Shown here: piece after piece, positions 46,006-57,087 of the stretch
Layout of the letters: each line of letters starts with the position of its first letter
Position numbering within the stretch: position 1 is the first letter of the stretch
Source of the DNA: Agromyces kandeliae
Lineage (GTDB): Bacteria > Actinomycetota > Actinomycetes > Actinomycetales > Microbacteriaceae
Reading direction: 5' to 3'
Assembly (NCBI RefSeq): GCF_009674665.1
Contig: NZ_WKJD01000004.1
Location: 186,001-250,000 of the forward strand
DNA: 64,000 nucleotides
Notes under the pieces: generated by a model
What the model was told of the DNA's origin: nothing
The model's database searches: none
What the model saw: only the letters and a program-made list of their open reading frames with translations
Program-made: the position numbers and the translations under genes

Positions 46006-47262
46006 GTGAAGTACGCGCCGGCGATCCTCGTCGGCCGGCTCACCAGGATCGCCGCCCGGCTGCGCAAGCCGGGCGGCGGTTCGGCGGTGCCCGGCCTCGT
46101 CGTCAACACGATCGCGCCCCGCTACCTCGGCACCACGCTCTCCGGATTCCCGAGGGGCCTCGTCGTCGTCACCGGGTCGAGCGGCAAGTCGACCACGACC
46201 AAGATGCTCGTGGCGATCCTGCGTGCGCACGGCGAGGCGGTCTTCACGAATCCCTCGACGGCGAACATCAGCCAGGGACTCACGTCCGCGCTCCTCGAGC
46301 AGGCGGACTGGCGCGGCCACGTGCCCGGCGACGTCGCCGTGCTCGAGATGGACGAGGGCCACGGCGCGCGCGTCATGCAGGGCGTGGACGCCAGGGTCGT
46401 GACCCTGACGAACGTGATGGTCGACCAGATCGACCGATTCCACGACTCCGAGATGGTCGCCGGAATGCTGGGGAGGATCGCGGACCGGGCCCACGGCTCC
46501 GTCGTCGTGAACGCCGACGACGCCTACCTCGAGCGCATCGCCGACGGGCTGCGAGACGGCGTCGCGGTCCGACGCTTCGGCGTCTCGCCGACGGTCCTCG
46601 CCGCCGCGCCGCGCGGACTCGGTCACACCGAGACCAGCCCCGAGCGGCTCGACCCGGCCGACGGCGTCGTCGTCGCCTCCGTCGACGGGGCGTCCGCCGT
46701 CCTCGCCGACGCCGGCCGCGACGTCGCGATCGGGCTTCCCGCCCGCGGCACCCACTACGCCGTCGACGCCGCCGCCGCGTACGCGACCGCACGCGCCGTC
46801 CTCGGCGAGCAGTTCGATCCCGAGGTCGCGGCGCGCGCCCTGAGCGCCATCCCCGCGGTCTTCGGTCGCGGCGAGCGGGTCACCGTCCGCGGGCAGGAGG
46901 TCGACTTCGTCCTCGTCCAGAACCCCGCGAGCTACCAGCTGAACGTCGACAGCATCGCGCCGGGGACCGACCGGATCCTGTTCGCGATCGGGTCCGACGT
47001 CCGCGATCCGTCGTACTTCTGGCCGACGGACGCCTCGTCACTCGGCCGTGTCTCCATCGTCAGCGGGTCCAAGGCCGACGAGGCCGCCCTGATGCTGGCG
47101 TACGACGGCGTCGAGATCGACCGCGTCGAACACGACCTCGGGCGCGCGCTCGACGACTTCCTCGCCGGACCGGCGCCGACGAGCGGAGTGAAGACGATCG
47201 TCTTCTCAGCCGACGCCATGCGGCGCACGCGCGCGCACCTCGGACTCACGGGAGCGGAATGA
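46006..47262 (+). CDS. MurT-like Mur ligase family protein (cysteine-less)
   Basis: 418 residues from GTG 46006, 7 bases after sigA. Related to MurT, the ligase half of the enzyme that amidates the D-Glu alpha-carboxyl of lipid II. The Mur ligase ATP site is present (VVTGSSGKSTTTKML), as are EMDEGHG and LTNVMVDQIDRF. The C-terminal DUF1727 part has VQNPASYQLNV. No cysteine occurs anywhere, so the four-cysteine zinc ribbon of staphylococcal and streptococcal MurT is missing. The usual ND-x-ADGxDxSWxWD block is altered to SDVRDPSYFWPTD. Its stop overlaps the next start (ATGA). Confidence 0.82.
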   Translation: MKYAPAILVGRLTRIAARLRKPGGGSAVPGLVVNTIAPRYLGTTLSGFPRGLVVVTGSSGKSTTTKMLVAILRAHGEAVFTNPSTANISQGLTSALLEQADWRGHVPGDVAVLEMDEGHGARVMQGVDARVVTLTNVMVDQIDRFHDSEMVAGMLGRIADRAHGSVVVNADDAYLERIADGLRDGVAVRRFGVSPTVLAAAPRGLGHTETSPERLDPADGVVVASVDGASAVLADAGRDVAIGLPARGTHYAVDAAAAYATARAVLGEQFDPEVAARALSAIPAVFGRGERVTVRGQEVDFVLVQNPASYQLNVDSIAPGTDRILFAIGSDVRDPSYFWPTDASSLGRVSIVSGSKADEAALMLAYDGVEIDRVEHDLGRALDDFLAGPAPTSGVKTIVFSADAMRRTRAHLGLTGAE

Positions 47263-48002
47263 CCCTGACGATCGTCTCGCTGCTGCCCTCGCTGCAGAAC
47301 ACCAACGGCGACGCCGAGAACGCCGCCGTGCTCGCCGCACGTGCGCGGTGGGCGGGCCTCGACGCCCGCGTCGTCGCGGTCGAGGACCCAGAGGACCTCC
47401 CCGAACGGGTCGACGCCGTCGTCCTCGGGTCCGGAAGCGACGCGTCGCTGGAGCGCAGCCGTGAGGTGCTGCTCGGGCTCCACGACGAGCTCCGTCGCTG
47501 GGGCACGGAGGGCGTGCCGATCCTCGCGGTCGGCACCGGGTGGGAACTGCTCAGCTGGGGGATCGAGCTCGCCGACGGCCGCGCCATCGAAGGGCTGGGC
47601 ATCCTGGCCGGGCGGGCGGTCCCGCGCGACGGCCGGGCGGCCGGCGACCTCGTGGTGAAGGCCTCGGGCGGGCTCGGGCTCCTCGTGGGCTTCGAGAACC
47701 ACGCTCGCGATTACGTCGGCGCCGAGGCCTCGACGCTCGGGCGCGTCCAGGCGGGATCGGGCAACGGCCGCGGCTCAGGCCAGGAGGGCGTGCGGATGGG
47801 CGACGTGATCGGCACGCACCTCCACGGGCCCGTCCTGGCGAAGAACCCGCGGCTGGCCGACGCGATGCTCGAGCGTGCGTGCGCGCGTTCGGGGTCGGAG
47901 TACGCGCCGGGGGAGCGGTCGGTCGAGGTCGACCGGTTCGCAGAGGCCGCCCGCAAGCTGCAATTGCGTGCCGCAGGAGTCGCGTCGAGCGCGGACGCCT
48001 GA
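47259..48002 (+). CDS. GatD-like glutamine amidotransferase family protein lacking the catalytic cysteine
   Basis: 247 residues. Class I glutaminase fold of the GatD type, which supplies ammonia to MurT. The alignment is clear: PILAVGTGWELL at 87-98 stands where GatD has the nucleophile elbow ICGGYQ, so residue 92 is Gly instead of Cys. His189 in GTHLHGPVLAKNP is kept, as is GFENHARDY. The only cysteine is at 208, near the C-terminus and outside the elbow. It is co-translated with the MurT-like gene through ATGA. Glutaminase activity is therefore not expected. Confidence 0.82.
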   Translation: MTLTIVSLLPSLQNTNGDAENAAVLAARARWAGLDARVVAVEDPEDLPERVDAVVLGSGSDASLERSREVLLGLHDELRRWGTEGVPILAVGTGWELLSWGIELADGRAIEGLGILAGRAVPRDGRAAGDLVVKASGGLGLLVGFENHARDYVGAEASTLGRVQAGSGNGRGSGQEGVRMGDVIGTHLHGPVLAKNPRLADAMLERACARSGSEYAPGERSVEVDRFAEAARKLQLRAAGVASSADA

Positions 48003-48027
48003 CTTGCCGCGGACGCCTGACGACGAG

Positions 48028-48057
48028 GAACGCCCCCGGATTCCTCCGGGGGCGTTC
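48028..48057. terminator. bidirectional terminator between GatD-like and DUF7455 genes
   Basis: A perfect 13-bp stem, GAACGCCCCCGGA at 48028-48040 and its complement at 48045-48057, loop TTCC, between convergent genes. Confidence 0.8.
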
Positions 48058-48077
48058 GTGGATGTCGTGGGACCGCG

Positions 48078-48314
48078 TCAGTTGCGCGTGTCGGTGAGGA
48101 GCCGGCTCGATTCGTCGTGCCAGCTGTGGGCGATCTGCGAGAGCTTCTCCTCGTGCTTGCGGCCGTGGTGGGCGCAGAAGAGGAGTTCGCCGCTGGCGAC
48201 GACCACGCGGATGTAGGCCTGCGCACCGCATGCGTCGCAGCGGTCGAGCGCCGTCAGCTCGTGCGGGGTGTCGACTTCGTCGACCGTACCGGCGGTGTCG
48301 GTGTACTGGTTCAT
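48078..48314 (-). CDS. DUF7455 family zinc-binding small protein
   Basis: 78 residues from ATG 48314, with GGAGG 4 bases upstream. The sequence TALDRCDACGAQAYIRVV, followed by LLFCAHHGRKHEEKL, supplies a Cys-x2-Cys and Cys-x-x-His set typical of a small zinc knuckle. The family is found near the principal sigma factor gene in many actinobacteria; its function is unknown. An upstream ATG at 48335 would add seven non-conserved residues and lacks a ribosome site. Confidence 0.82.
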   Translation of the reverse strand: MNQYTDTAGTVDEVDTPHELTALDRCDACGAQAYIRVVVASGELLFCAHHGRKHEEKLSQIAHSWHDESSRLLTDTRN

Positions 48315-48446
48315 GGCGCCTCCTCCGTAGTTCACGAGCCGTTTCCGTCTCTCAATGAAAACACGACTCGGGCTGCGATCGTTCCGCGGGACCCCGCATT
48401 TCGCTCAGCGCGAAGCGCCTGAGCCGGGAACGGGGGTGGCCCTCAC

Positions 48447-48452
48447 TAGGCT
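48447..48452 (+). promoter_or_regulatory. -10 box TAGGCT of parE
   Basis: TAGGCT lies 8 bases before GTG 48461, so any leader is one or two bases. Confidence 0.45.
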
Positions 48453-48460
48453 TGTGCGAC

Positions 48461-50539
<2,079 letters not shown>

Positions 50540-50584
50540 GCGCTGACGCCTCGGGCGGGCGCGCCCAGGACGCACGACCGACGT

Positions 50585-50623
50585 CGACGGGCCCGACGCA
50601 CCGACGGTGCGGCGGGCCCGTCG
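50585..50623. terminator. bidirectional terminator between parE and parC
   Basis: An 18-bp stem with one mismatch, arms 50585-50602 and 50606-50623, loop GAC, between convergent genes. Confidence 0.75.
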
Positions 50624-50647
50624 TCGTGAAGGCCGTGCGGCGGAACG

Positions 50648-53116
50648 TCAGCGGATGGCCCGGCCGATCACCTGCACGACGGCGTCGAGCGTCTGGCCGG
50701 AGCCGTCGCGCTTCGCACCCCCCTCGGGGAGGACGCGCAGCGAGCCGTCGGTGCCCAGCGCACGCGCGGGACCGGGGCCGACCCATGCGACCGAGAGGGC
50801 GTCCTGGCCCTTGAGGAAGCGATGCGCACGGACGCCGCCCGTCGCCCGCCCCTTGCCCGGGAACTCGGCGAAGTCCGAGACCTTCGCCGCGCCGGGGTCG
50901 GCTCCGAGCAGCGTGTCGGCGGATGCCGCCACCGTCACGACGACGGCCGACTCGACGTCGGCGCTCGGGAGCACCGTGAACGAGATCACGCGGGCTGCCG
51001 CGTCGAGCTTCACGCCGGCCATGCCACCGGCCGGACAACCCTGCGGGCGGACGGCCGACGCGGGGAAGTGGAGCAGCTGCGCGTCGCTCGTGACGAACAC
51101 CAGCTCGTCGTCGTCGCCGCCCTGCGAGGCGCCGACCACGCGGTCGCCCGGCTTCAGCGCGATCACCTCGAAGTCGGGTCGGTTCGGGTAGTTGCCGGGC
51201 GCGACGCGCTTGACGACGCCCTGCTCGGTGCCGAGCACGATCGGCTGCTGCGAGTCGAGGGAGACGACGGCGAGCACCTGCTCGGCGCGGTCGGGGAGCG
51301 CGAGGTAGTCGGCGACCCGCACGCCAGCGCCGAGCTGCACCGAATTCGGCGGCAGCGCGGGCAGGTCCATCGGCGAGAACCGGATCAGGCGGCCCTTCGA
51401 CGTGACGGCGCCGATCTCGGTGCGGCTCGTGGTGGCGAGCTCGGAGCGCACGGCGTCGTGCTTGGAACGACGGCTCGGGGGAGTCAGGGTCACGGATGCC
51501 TCGCCCTGGGGGGCGTCGACGCGGGCGATCCGCCCGGTCGAACCGAGCATGACCCGGCATGGCACGTCGGCGTGCTCGAGCGTCGCGGGGTCGACGGCCT
51601 TGCGGGTCTTCGGCTGCACGCGAGCCTCGGTGAGCATCGTGCGTCGCGGGGTGCCGAACAGTTCGGCCGCGCGGTCGAGCTCCTCGGCGACCTGCGCGCG
51701 GATGCGGGCGTCGCTCGCGAGGAGCTCCTCGAGCGCCGCGATCTCCGCGAGCAGCTGGTCGCGCTCGGCCTCGAGCTCGATCCGGGAGAACTTCGTCAGT
51801 CGACGCAGGCGGAGCTCGAGGATGTACTCGGCCTGGAGGCGGCTGAGATCGAACACGTCCTCCAGTCGGGACCGCGCGGCCTCGGCGTCGTCGCTCGAAC
51901 GGATGACCTGGATCACCTCGTCGATGTCGAGGATCGCGATGAGGAGGCCCTCGACGAGGTGGAGACGTTCGCGACGACGCGCGAGACGGTACTCCGAGCG
52001 CCGGGTGATCACCCGGATCCGGTGGGCGAGGTAGACGTCGAGCAGCTCGCGGAGGCCGAGCGTCTGCGGCTGCCCGTCGACGAGCGCGACGTTGTTGATG
52101 TTGAAGGAGTCCTCGAGCGGCGTCATCCGGTAGAGCTGCTCGAGCACGGCCTGGGGGTTGAAGCCGGTCTTCACGCCGATGACGAGGCGGAGCCCCTTCG
52201 TGCGGTCGGTGAGGTCGGCGACATCCGAGATGCCGGTGATCTTCTTCGCGTTGACGCCGTCCTTGATCTTCTCGATGACCTTCTCGGGGCCGACGAGGTA
52301 GGGCAACTCGGTGACGACGAGGCCGGCCTTGCGCGGCGTGAGCTGCTCGACCGACACCTTCGCACGGGTCTTGAACGATCCGCGGCCGGTCGCGTACGCG
52401 TCGCGCACTCCCGAGAGGCCGACGATCGTGCCGCCGGAGGGGAAATCGGGCCCCGGCACGAACTCCATGAGCTCGTCGAGCGTCGCCTCGGGGTTCAGCA
52501 GCAGATGGCGCGCAGCGGCGACGACCTCGACGAGGTTGTGCGGCGCCATGTTCGTCGCCATGCCGACCGCGATGCCGCTCGCGCCGTTGACGAGCAGGTT
52601 CGGGATCGCCGCGGGCAGCACCTCGGGCTGCTGGTGCGAGTTGTCGTAGTTGGGGATGAAGTCGACGACGTCCTCGTCGAGGTGCTCGGTCATCGACACG
52701 GCCGCCGGCGCCATGCGCGCCTCGGTGTACCGCGCGGCGGCCGGGCCGTCGTCGAGCGAGCCGAAGTTGCCGTGCCCGTCGACGAGCGGCACGCGGAGCG
52801 TGAATGCCTGAGCCAGGCGCACGAGTGCGTCGTAGATCGCGCTGTCGCCATGCGGGTGGAGCTTGCCCATGACCTCGCCGACGACGCGCGCCGACTTGAC
52901 GTGGCCGCGATCCGGGCGGAGGCCCATGTCGCTCATCATGTAGAGGATGCGGCGCTGGACGGGCTTCAGGCCGTCGCGTGCATCGGGGAGCGCGCGCGAG
53001 TAGATGACGGAGTAGGCGTACTCGAGGAAGGACCCCTGCATCTCCTCTGCGACGTCGATCTCGTCGATCCGCTCGGCGATCGGTGGTGAGGAGGGTTCGC
53101 TCTTGGCTGGGGTCAT
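50648..53116 (-). CDS. parC: DNA topoisomerase IV subunit A
   Basis: 822 residues. DNA-cleaving subunit. The catalytic Tyr130 is in AARYTEARM. The quinolone region reads [14 protein letters not shown], with Ser92 and Asp96 at the two positions usually mutated in resistance, so the wild-type pattern. The C-terminal third forms the beta-pinwheel and lacks a recognisable GyrA-box, supporting a ParC role. Convergent with parE; the two genes are separated by a strong hairpin, an unusual layout for partners. Confidence 0.93.
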   Translation of the reverse strand: MTPAKSEPSSPPIAERIDEIDVAEEMQGSFLEYAYSVIYSRALPDARDGLKPVQRRILYMMSDMGLRPDRGHVKSARVVGEVMGKLHPHGDSAIYDALVRLAQAFTLRVPLVDGHGNFGSLDDGPAAARYTEARMAPAAVSMTEHLDEDVVDFIPNYDNSHQQPEVLPAAIPNLLVNGASGIAVGMATNMAPHNLVEVVAAARHLLLNPEATLDELMEFVPGPDFPSGGTIVGLSGVRDAYATGRGSFKTRAKVSVEQLTPRKAGLVVTELPYLVGPEKVIEKIKDGVNAKKITGISDVADLTDRTKGLRLVIGVKTGFNPQAVLEQLYRMTPLEDSFNINNVALVDGQPQTLGLRELLDVYLAHRIRVITRRSEYRLARRRERLHLVEGLLIAILDIDEVIQVIRSSDDAEAARSRLEDVFDLSRLQAEYILELRLRRLTKFSRIELEAERDQLLAEIAALEELLASDARIRAQVAEELDRAAELFGTPRRTMLTEARVQPKTRKAVDPATLEHADVPCRVMLGSTGRIARVDAPQGEASVTLTPPSRRSKHDAVRSELATTSRTEIGAVTSKGRLIRFSPMDLPALPPNSVQLGAGVRVADYLALPDRAEQVLAVVSLDSQQPIVLGTEQGVVKRVAPGNYPNRPDFEVIALKPGDRVVGASQGGDDDELVFVTSDAQLLHFPASAVRPQGCPAGGMAGVKLDAAARVISFTVLPSADVESAVVVTVAASADTLLGADPGAAKVSDFAEFPGKGRATGGVRAHRFLKGQDALSVAWVGPGPARALGTDGSLRVLPEGGAKRDGSGQTLDAVVQVIGRAIR

Positions 53117-53181
53117 TCGTCGTCTCTGCGCAGGGCGTGCACGGGGCGCGCTCGGGGAACGGGGCCGCGCCCGGCCTGTGC

Positions 53182-53187
53182 CAGACT
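53182..53187 (+). promoter_or_regulatory. -10 box CAGACT of the phosphodiesterase gene
   Basis: CAGACT lies 7 bases before ATG 53195. Confidence 0.4.
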
Positions 53188-53194
53188 GGGCGCG

Positions 53195-54340
53195 ATGCCA
53201 GCAATGCTACCGGTGCCCGCCGACGGAGCCCCGCGGCTCACCGGGGCGCTGCCCGCCGCCCTCGCCTCGATCGGCGGGGGCACCGGTCCCTTCGACCTCC
53301 CCGCCGTCGACTCGGCCGTCGTCGTCCTCGTCGACGGGCTCGGGGCGGGCAACCTCCGCGCTCGTGCAGGCCACGCCCGCTTCCTCTCCGGCGCGATGGC
53401 CAAGCGCGACGTGATCCGGACCGTGTTCCCGTCCACGACGGCGGCCGCCATCGCGAGCTTCGCGACCGGACTCATGCCCGGAGCGCACGGGCTGATGGGC
53501 TACCGCGTCCCGGATCGCGCGAACGACCGCGTCGTGAACCAGCTGAGCGGATGGGACGAGCTGATGGTCCCCGAGGCGTGGCAGCCGCATGCGACGGCGT
53601 TCGATCGCGCTGCGGAGCGCGGCGTGCGCGCGGTCGCGATCGGCGGCACGCGCTACGCGACCTCGGGTTTCACGCGCGCTGTGCTGCGGGGCGCCGAGTA
53701 CCACGCGGGCGCGCGCATCCCCGACCGCTTCGCCGAGGCGCTCCGCGTCCTCCGCGAGGGTCCGGCACTCGTCTACGTCTACGTCTCGGAACTCGACCAG
53801 ATCGCACACGCCCACGGGTGGGAGTCCGACCGCTGGCTCACCGCGCTCGAGGCGCTCGACGCCGAGGTCGCCGAGTTCGAACGACGGATGCCGCGCGGCA
53901 CGGGCCTGCTCGTCACGGCCGACCACGGCGTGCTCGACGTGCCACCGCACCGGCACGTGTTCATCGACGCGACGCCCGGGCTCGTCGAGGGCGTGCGCCA
54001 CGTCGCCGGCGAGCCCCGCTGCCTCGGCCTCGTCCTCGAACCCGATCTCGGGGAGTCCGCGCGCGCCGCCCTCCTGGACCGCTGGCGGGACGCGGAGGGG
54101 GACCGCGCCTGGGTCGTCTCGCGCGACGAGGCGATCGCCGCGGGGCTCTACGGCGACGTCGAGCCGCGCAACCTCGACCGCATCGCCGACGTGCTCGTCG
54201 CGGCGCGCTCGGGCATCGCCTACTACGACCGGCGCGAGGCGGACCGGCGCGGCGAGGAGATGGTCGGCCAGCATGGCTCGCTGACCGATGAGGAGACGCG
54301 GATCCCGCTCATCCGGCTCGGCGCGTATCGCCGGGACTGA
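53195..54340 (+). CDS. type I phosphodiesterase/nucleotide pyrophosphatase family protein
   Basis: 381 residues, alkaline phosphatase superfamily. [13 protein letters not shown] near residue 42 supplies the first metal Asp, and [15 protein letters not shown] near 80 the nucleophile Thr. [14 protein letters not shown] near 195 and [11 protein letters not shown] near 240 carry the remaining metal Asp/His. No signal peptide is seen, so it is probably cytoplasmic. The substrate is unknown. Divergent from parC. Confidence 0.88.
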   Translation: MPAMLPVPADGAPRLTGALPAALASIGGGTGPFDLPAVDSAVVVLVDGLGAGNLRARAGHARFLSGAMAKRDVIRTVFPSTTAAAIASFATGLMPGAHGLMGYRVPDRANDRVVNQLSGWDELMVPEAWQPHATAFDRAAERGVRAVAIGGTRYATSGFTRAVLRGAEYHAGARIPDRFAEALRVLREGPALVYVYVSELDQIAHAHGWESDRWLTALEALDAEVAEFERRMPRGTGLLVTADHGVLDVPPHRHVFIDATPGLVEGVRHVAGEPRCLGLVLEPDLGESARAALLDRWRDAEGDRAWVVSRDEAIAAGLYGDVEPRNLDRIADVLVAARSGIAYYDRREADRRGEEMVGQHGSLTDEETRIPLIRLGAYRRD

Positions 54341-54344
54341 ACCC

Positions 54345-54379
54345 GACGGATGGCGCGGCGCGACGCCGCGGCATCCGTC
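54345..54379. terminator. imperfect hairpin between phosphodiesterase and DUF3043 genes
   Basis: Arms 54345-54360 and 54364-54379 pair with one or two mismatches (CGGATGGCGCGGCG against CGCCGCGGCATCCG). It sits between convergent genes. Confidence 0.55.
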
Positions 54380-54389
54380 GTCGCCGGGT

Positions 54390-54971
54390 TCAGGACGGGT
54401 ACTGGCCGCGCTTGACCTGCGGCTTCGGCAGGCGGAGCGGGCGCAGCTGCAGTGCGCGCATCGCCGCATACCAGCGGAAGCGCTCGACCTTGGACGCGCC
54501 GAACTTCGCGGCGAGCTTCCGCTGCAGGGTGAACCCGAGGACGATCACGTCGGCCACGGAGACGAGGAAGAAGCCCCAGAGGGCGAAGATCCCGATGGTC
54601 TGGACCTCGTAGCTCGGGACGAACGTGAGCACGATCACCGCGAACATGACGGGGATGAGGATCTCGCCGATGCTGAAGCGCGCGTCGATGTAGTCGCGCA
54701 CGTACCGCTTCTGCGGGCCGCGGTCGCGCGCCGGGAGGTAGCGCTCGTCGCCGGCGGCCATGCCGAGGCGGGCGCGTTCGCGGGCCTCGGCGGCCTTGGT
54801 GCGTGCCTGTCGGGCGGCCTCCTTGCGGTCGTTCGGCACGAGCGGGCGCTTGTTCGCGGCCTCGCGCTCGGCACGCGTCGGAGTGGGTGCGCCCTTCCCG
54901 ACCTTCGGCGTCGCGGGTGCGGCGTCGTCGGGTGCGGAGGCGGGCGTCTCGGTCTTGGGGTGCTTGGCCAC
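54390..54971 (-). CDS. DUF3043 family membrane protein
   Basis: 193 residues from GTG 54971, with GAGGA upstream. The N-terminal 85 residues are charged and Ala/Pro-rich. DRKEAARQARTKAAEARERA is helical and YLPARDRGPQKRYVRDYIDA is the conserved block of the family. Two transmembrane helices follow (IGEILIPVMFAVIVLTFVPS and IGIFALWGFFLVSVADVIVL), then a basic tail. The function is unknown. This gene next to the M20 dipeptidase and the cta genes is recurrent in actinobacteria. Confidence 0.85.
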   Translation of the reverse strand: MAKHPKTETPASAPDDAAPATPKVGKGAPTPTRAEREAANKRPLVPNDRKEAARQARTKAAEARERARLGMAAGDERYLPARDRGPQKRYVRDYIDARFSIGEILIPVMFAVIVLTFVPSYEVQTIGIFALWGFFLVSVADVIVLGFTLQRKLAAKFGASKVERFRWYAAMRALQLRPLRLPKPQVKRGQYPS

Positions 54972-55000
54972 GGGGGAGTCCTCGTCGAATCGGTTCCTCT

Positions 55001-55006
55001 TAAGAT
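55001..55006 (+). promoter_or_regulatory. -10 box TAAGAT of the dipeptidase gene
   Basis: TAAGAT lies 7 bases before ATG 55014, in a locally AT-rich patch shared with the divergent DUF3043 gene. Confidence 0.5.
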
Positions 55007-55013
55007 TAGCCGC

Positions 55014-56453
55014 ATGAGCCAGACCCGACCCGTTCCTTCTTCCGGCCCGCACCCCGAGGCCGACGTCGCCTCGGTGGTGGAGCGCCTCCGAGCCGCAGTC
55101 GAGGCGGGCTTCCCGTCGACCGTCGCCGATCTCACGGACCTCGTGCGGATCCCGTCGGTGTCCTGGGCGGCCTTCGATCCCGAGCACGTCGCGCGGAGCG
55201 CAGAGGCGGTCGCGGAGCTCGTGCGCGGTCTCGGGGTGTTCGAGGTCGTCGACATCCGGCGAGCTCCGATCGGCGACGGCGCCGAGCTCGGCCAGCCCGC
55301 GGTCGTCGCGCGCCGGGCCGCCCGGAACGGTCGGCCGACCGTGCTCCTCTACGCCCACCACGACGTCCAGCCGCCGGGGCGCGACGAGGACTGGGACTCG
55401 ACACCGTTCGAGCCGACGCTCCGGGGCGACCGTCTCTACGGTCGCGGCGCGGCCGACGACAAGGCCGGCGTCATCGCCCACGTCGCCGCGATCCGCGCCC
55501 TCGTGGACGTCCTCGGCGACGACCTCGACCTCGGCATCGCGCTGTTCATCGAGGGCGAGGAGGAATTCGGTTCCCGGTCCTTCTCCGCATTCCTCCGGGA
55601 GAACCGTGATCTGCTCGCGGCGGACGCGATCGTCGTCGCCGACTCGAACAACTGGGATGTCGATACGCCGGCGCTCACCGTCGCGCTGCGCGGCAACGTG
55701 ACGTTCCGCCTGACGGTCTCGACGCTCGCGCACGCCTCGCATTCGGGGATGTTCGGCGGGGCCGTGCCCGACGCGATGCTCGCCGCGATCCGGCTCCTCG
55801 CGACGCTGCACGACGATGAGGGCGCGGTCGCGGTCGAGGGCCTCACGTCCGCCGAACTCGACACGCCCCCGTACGACGAGGCGCAACTCCGCGCCGAGAC
55901 CGGGCTCCTCGACGGAGTGACGCCGATCGGGCGGGGCACGATCCTCTCCCGCATCTGGGCGCAGCCGTCGATCACCGTCACGGGCATCGACGCGCCGACC
56001 GTGGCGAATGCGTCCAACACCCTCGTCCCGCGCGTCGCGGTCCGCCTGAGCGCGCGCATCGCGCCCGGACAGGACGCCGCCGAGGCCCTCGACGCCCTCC
56101 GCGCCCACGTGGTCGCGAACACGCCGTTCGGCGCGCACGTCGAGATCGACGACGTCGACACGGGTCAGCCGTTCCTGGTCGACACGACGGGCTGGGCCGT
56201 CACCGAGGCGAAGGGCGCGATGGCCGAGGCCTGGGGCGTCGACCCCGTCGACATCGGCGTGGGCGGCTCCATCCCCTTCATCGCCGAACTCGTCGAGGAG
56301 TTCCCGCAGGCTCAGATCCTGGTCACCGGCGTGGAGGACCCGGACTCGCGCGCGCACAGCCCGAACGAGTCGCTGCACCTGGGCGTGTTCCGCCGGGCCG
56401 TGCTCACCGAGGCGGCACTGCTGGCCCGGCTCCAGGCGCGGGTCGGGGAGTGA
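55014..56453 (+). CDS. M20 family dipeptidase
   Basis: 479 residues. Zinc dipeptidase. LLYAHHDVQPPG near 113, GRGAADDKAGV near 148, LFIEGEEEFGS near 180 and the late SPNESLHLGVF (zinc His) form the family set. It belongs to the ArgE/DapE/CNDP-like dipeptidases that often act on cytosolic dipeptides. It is not closely similar to the M20 enzyme at 1 kb. The ATG at 55014 is set by the TAAGAT box 7 bases upstream. Confidence 0.9.
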   Translation: MSQTRPVPSSGPHPEADVASVVERLRAAVEAGFPSTVADLTDLVRIPSVSWAAFDPEHVARSAEAVAELVRGLGVFEVVDIRRAPIGDGAELGQPAVVARRAARNGRPTVLLYAHHDVQPPGRDEDWDSTPFEPTLRGDRLYGRGAADDKAGVIAHVAAIRALVDVLGDDLDLGIALFIEGEEEFGSRSFSAFLRENRDLLAADAIVVADSNNWDVDTPALTVALRGNVTFRLTVSTLAHASHSGMFGGAVPDAMLAAIRLLATLHDDEGAVAVEGLTSAELDTPPYDEAQLRAETGLLDGVTPIGRGTILSRIWAQPSITVTGIDAPTVANASNTLVPRVAVRLSARIAPGQDAAEALDALRAHVVANTPFGAHVEIDDVDTGQPFLVDTTGWAVTEAKGAMAEAWGVDPVDIGVGGSIPFIAELVEEFPQAQILVTGVEDPDSRAHSPNESLHLGVFRRAVLTEAALLARLQARVGE

Positions 56454-56501
56454 CGACCTCGTCCCCGGGCCGCCTCCGGGCGAACGCGCATCCTGCGCGG
56501 G

Positions 56502-56507
56502 TACAAT
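56502..56507 (+). promoter_or_regulatory. -10 box TACAAT of erpA
   Basis: TACAAT lies 30 bases before ATG 56538, with a GAGGAG ribosome site between. Confidence 0.55.
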
Positions 56508-56537
56508 CGGCCTGACCGTACTTCATCGAGGAGCGAT

Positions 56538-56888
56538 ATGAGCGACACGATCACCGACGCCGTCCACGGCGTGAAGCTGAGCGATCCGGCTGCCGACAAG
56601 GTGCGCAGCCTCCTGTCGCAGGAGGGTCGCGACGACCTGCGCCTGCGTGTGGCCGTCCAGCCCGGCGGATGCTCCGGCCTGATCTACCAGCTGTACTTCG
56701 ACGAGCGCCTGCTCGACGGCGACGCGGTCGTGGACTTCGAGGGCGTCGAGGTCGTCGTCGACAAGATGAGCGTCCCGTACCTGGACGGATCGACGATCGA
56801 CTTCGAGGACTCGATCCAGAAGCAGGGCTTCACGATCGACAACCCGAACGCGCAGGGAAGCTGCGCCTGCGGCGACTCGTTCCACTGA
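56538..56888 (+). CDS. erpA: iron-sulfur cluster insertion protein ErpA
   Basis: 116 residues, HesB/IscA fold. Carries or delivers Fe-S clusters to apo-enzymes such as LipA and the Rieske protein, both encoded in this window. The three ligand cysteines are Cys45 (GGCSGLIYQL) and Cys109/Cys111 (GSCACGDSF). Strong GAGGAG ribosome site. Same place upstream of ctaC as in mycobacteria. Confidence 0.93.
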   Translation: MSDTITDAVHGVKLSDPAADKVRSLLSQEGRDDLRLRVAVQPGGCSGLIYQLYFDERLLDGDAVVDFEGVEVVVDKMSVPYLDGSTIDFEDSIQKQGFTIDNPNAQGSCACGDSFH

Positions 56889-56904
56889 GCCGCACCGAAC
56901 CACG

Positions 56905-56942
56905 CGATGAGGGAGACCGCCACGGCGGTCTCCCTCATCGCG
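56905..56942 (+). terminator. terminator of erpA
   Basis: A perfect stem of at least 17 bp, arms 56905-56921 and 56926-56942, loop CACG, 16 bases after the erpA stop. Confidence 0.8.
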
Positions 56943-57024
56943 TTTCCGGCCGTCGGACCGGTATTCCGATGCACATCGGGCTGAACGCGCGCTGATGGTG
57001 CACGAGCGAGCCGTCGACTCGGAG

Positions 57025-57030
57025 TAGGCT
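57025..57030 (+). promoter_or_regulatory. -10 box TAGGCT of the ctaCDF operon
   Basis: TAGGCT gives a leader of about 50 bases that includes a 7-bp hairpin (57044-57050 with 57056-57062, loop GCTGA) and a GAAAGG ribosome site before GTG 57088. Confidence 0.5.
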
Positions 57031-57087
57031 AGGGCTGATCAATGCGCCTCGCTGAGAGGCGCCTTCGAATCTCCCGAAAGGTCACCG

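Noticed and set aside
47259-48002. Treating the GatD-like gene as a pseudogene because of the missing cysteine.
   Set aside because: The frame is full length, the rest of the fold motifs including His189 are kept, and translation is coupled to an intact MurT-like gene.
57044-57062. The 7-bp hairpin in the ctaC leader as a riboswitch.
   Set aside because: It is too small and simple to form a ligand pocket, and no known riboswitch consensus is visible.
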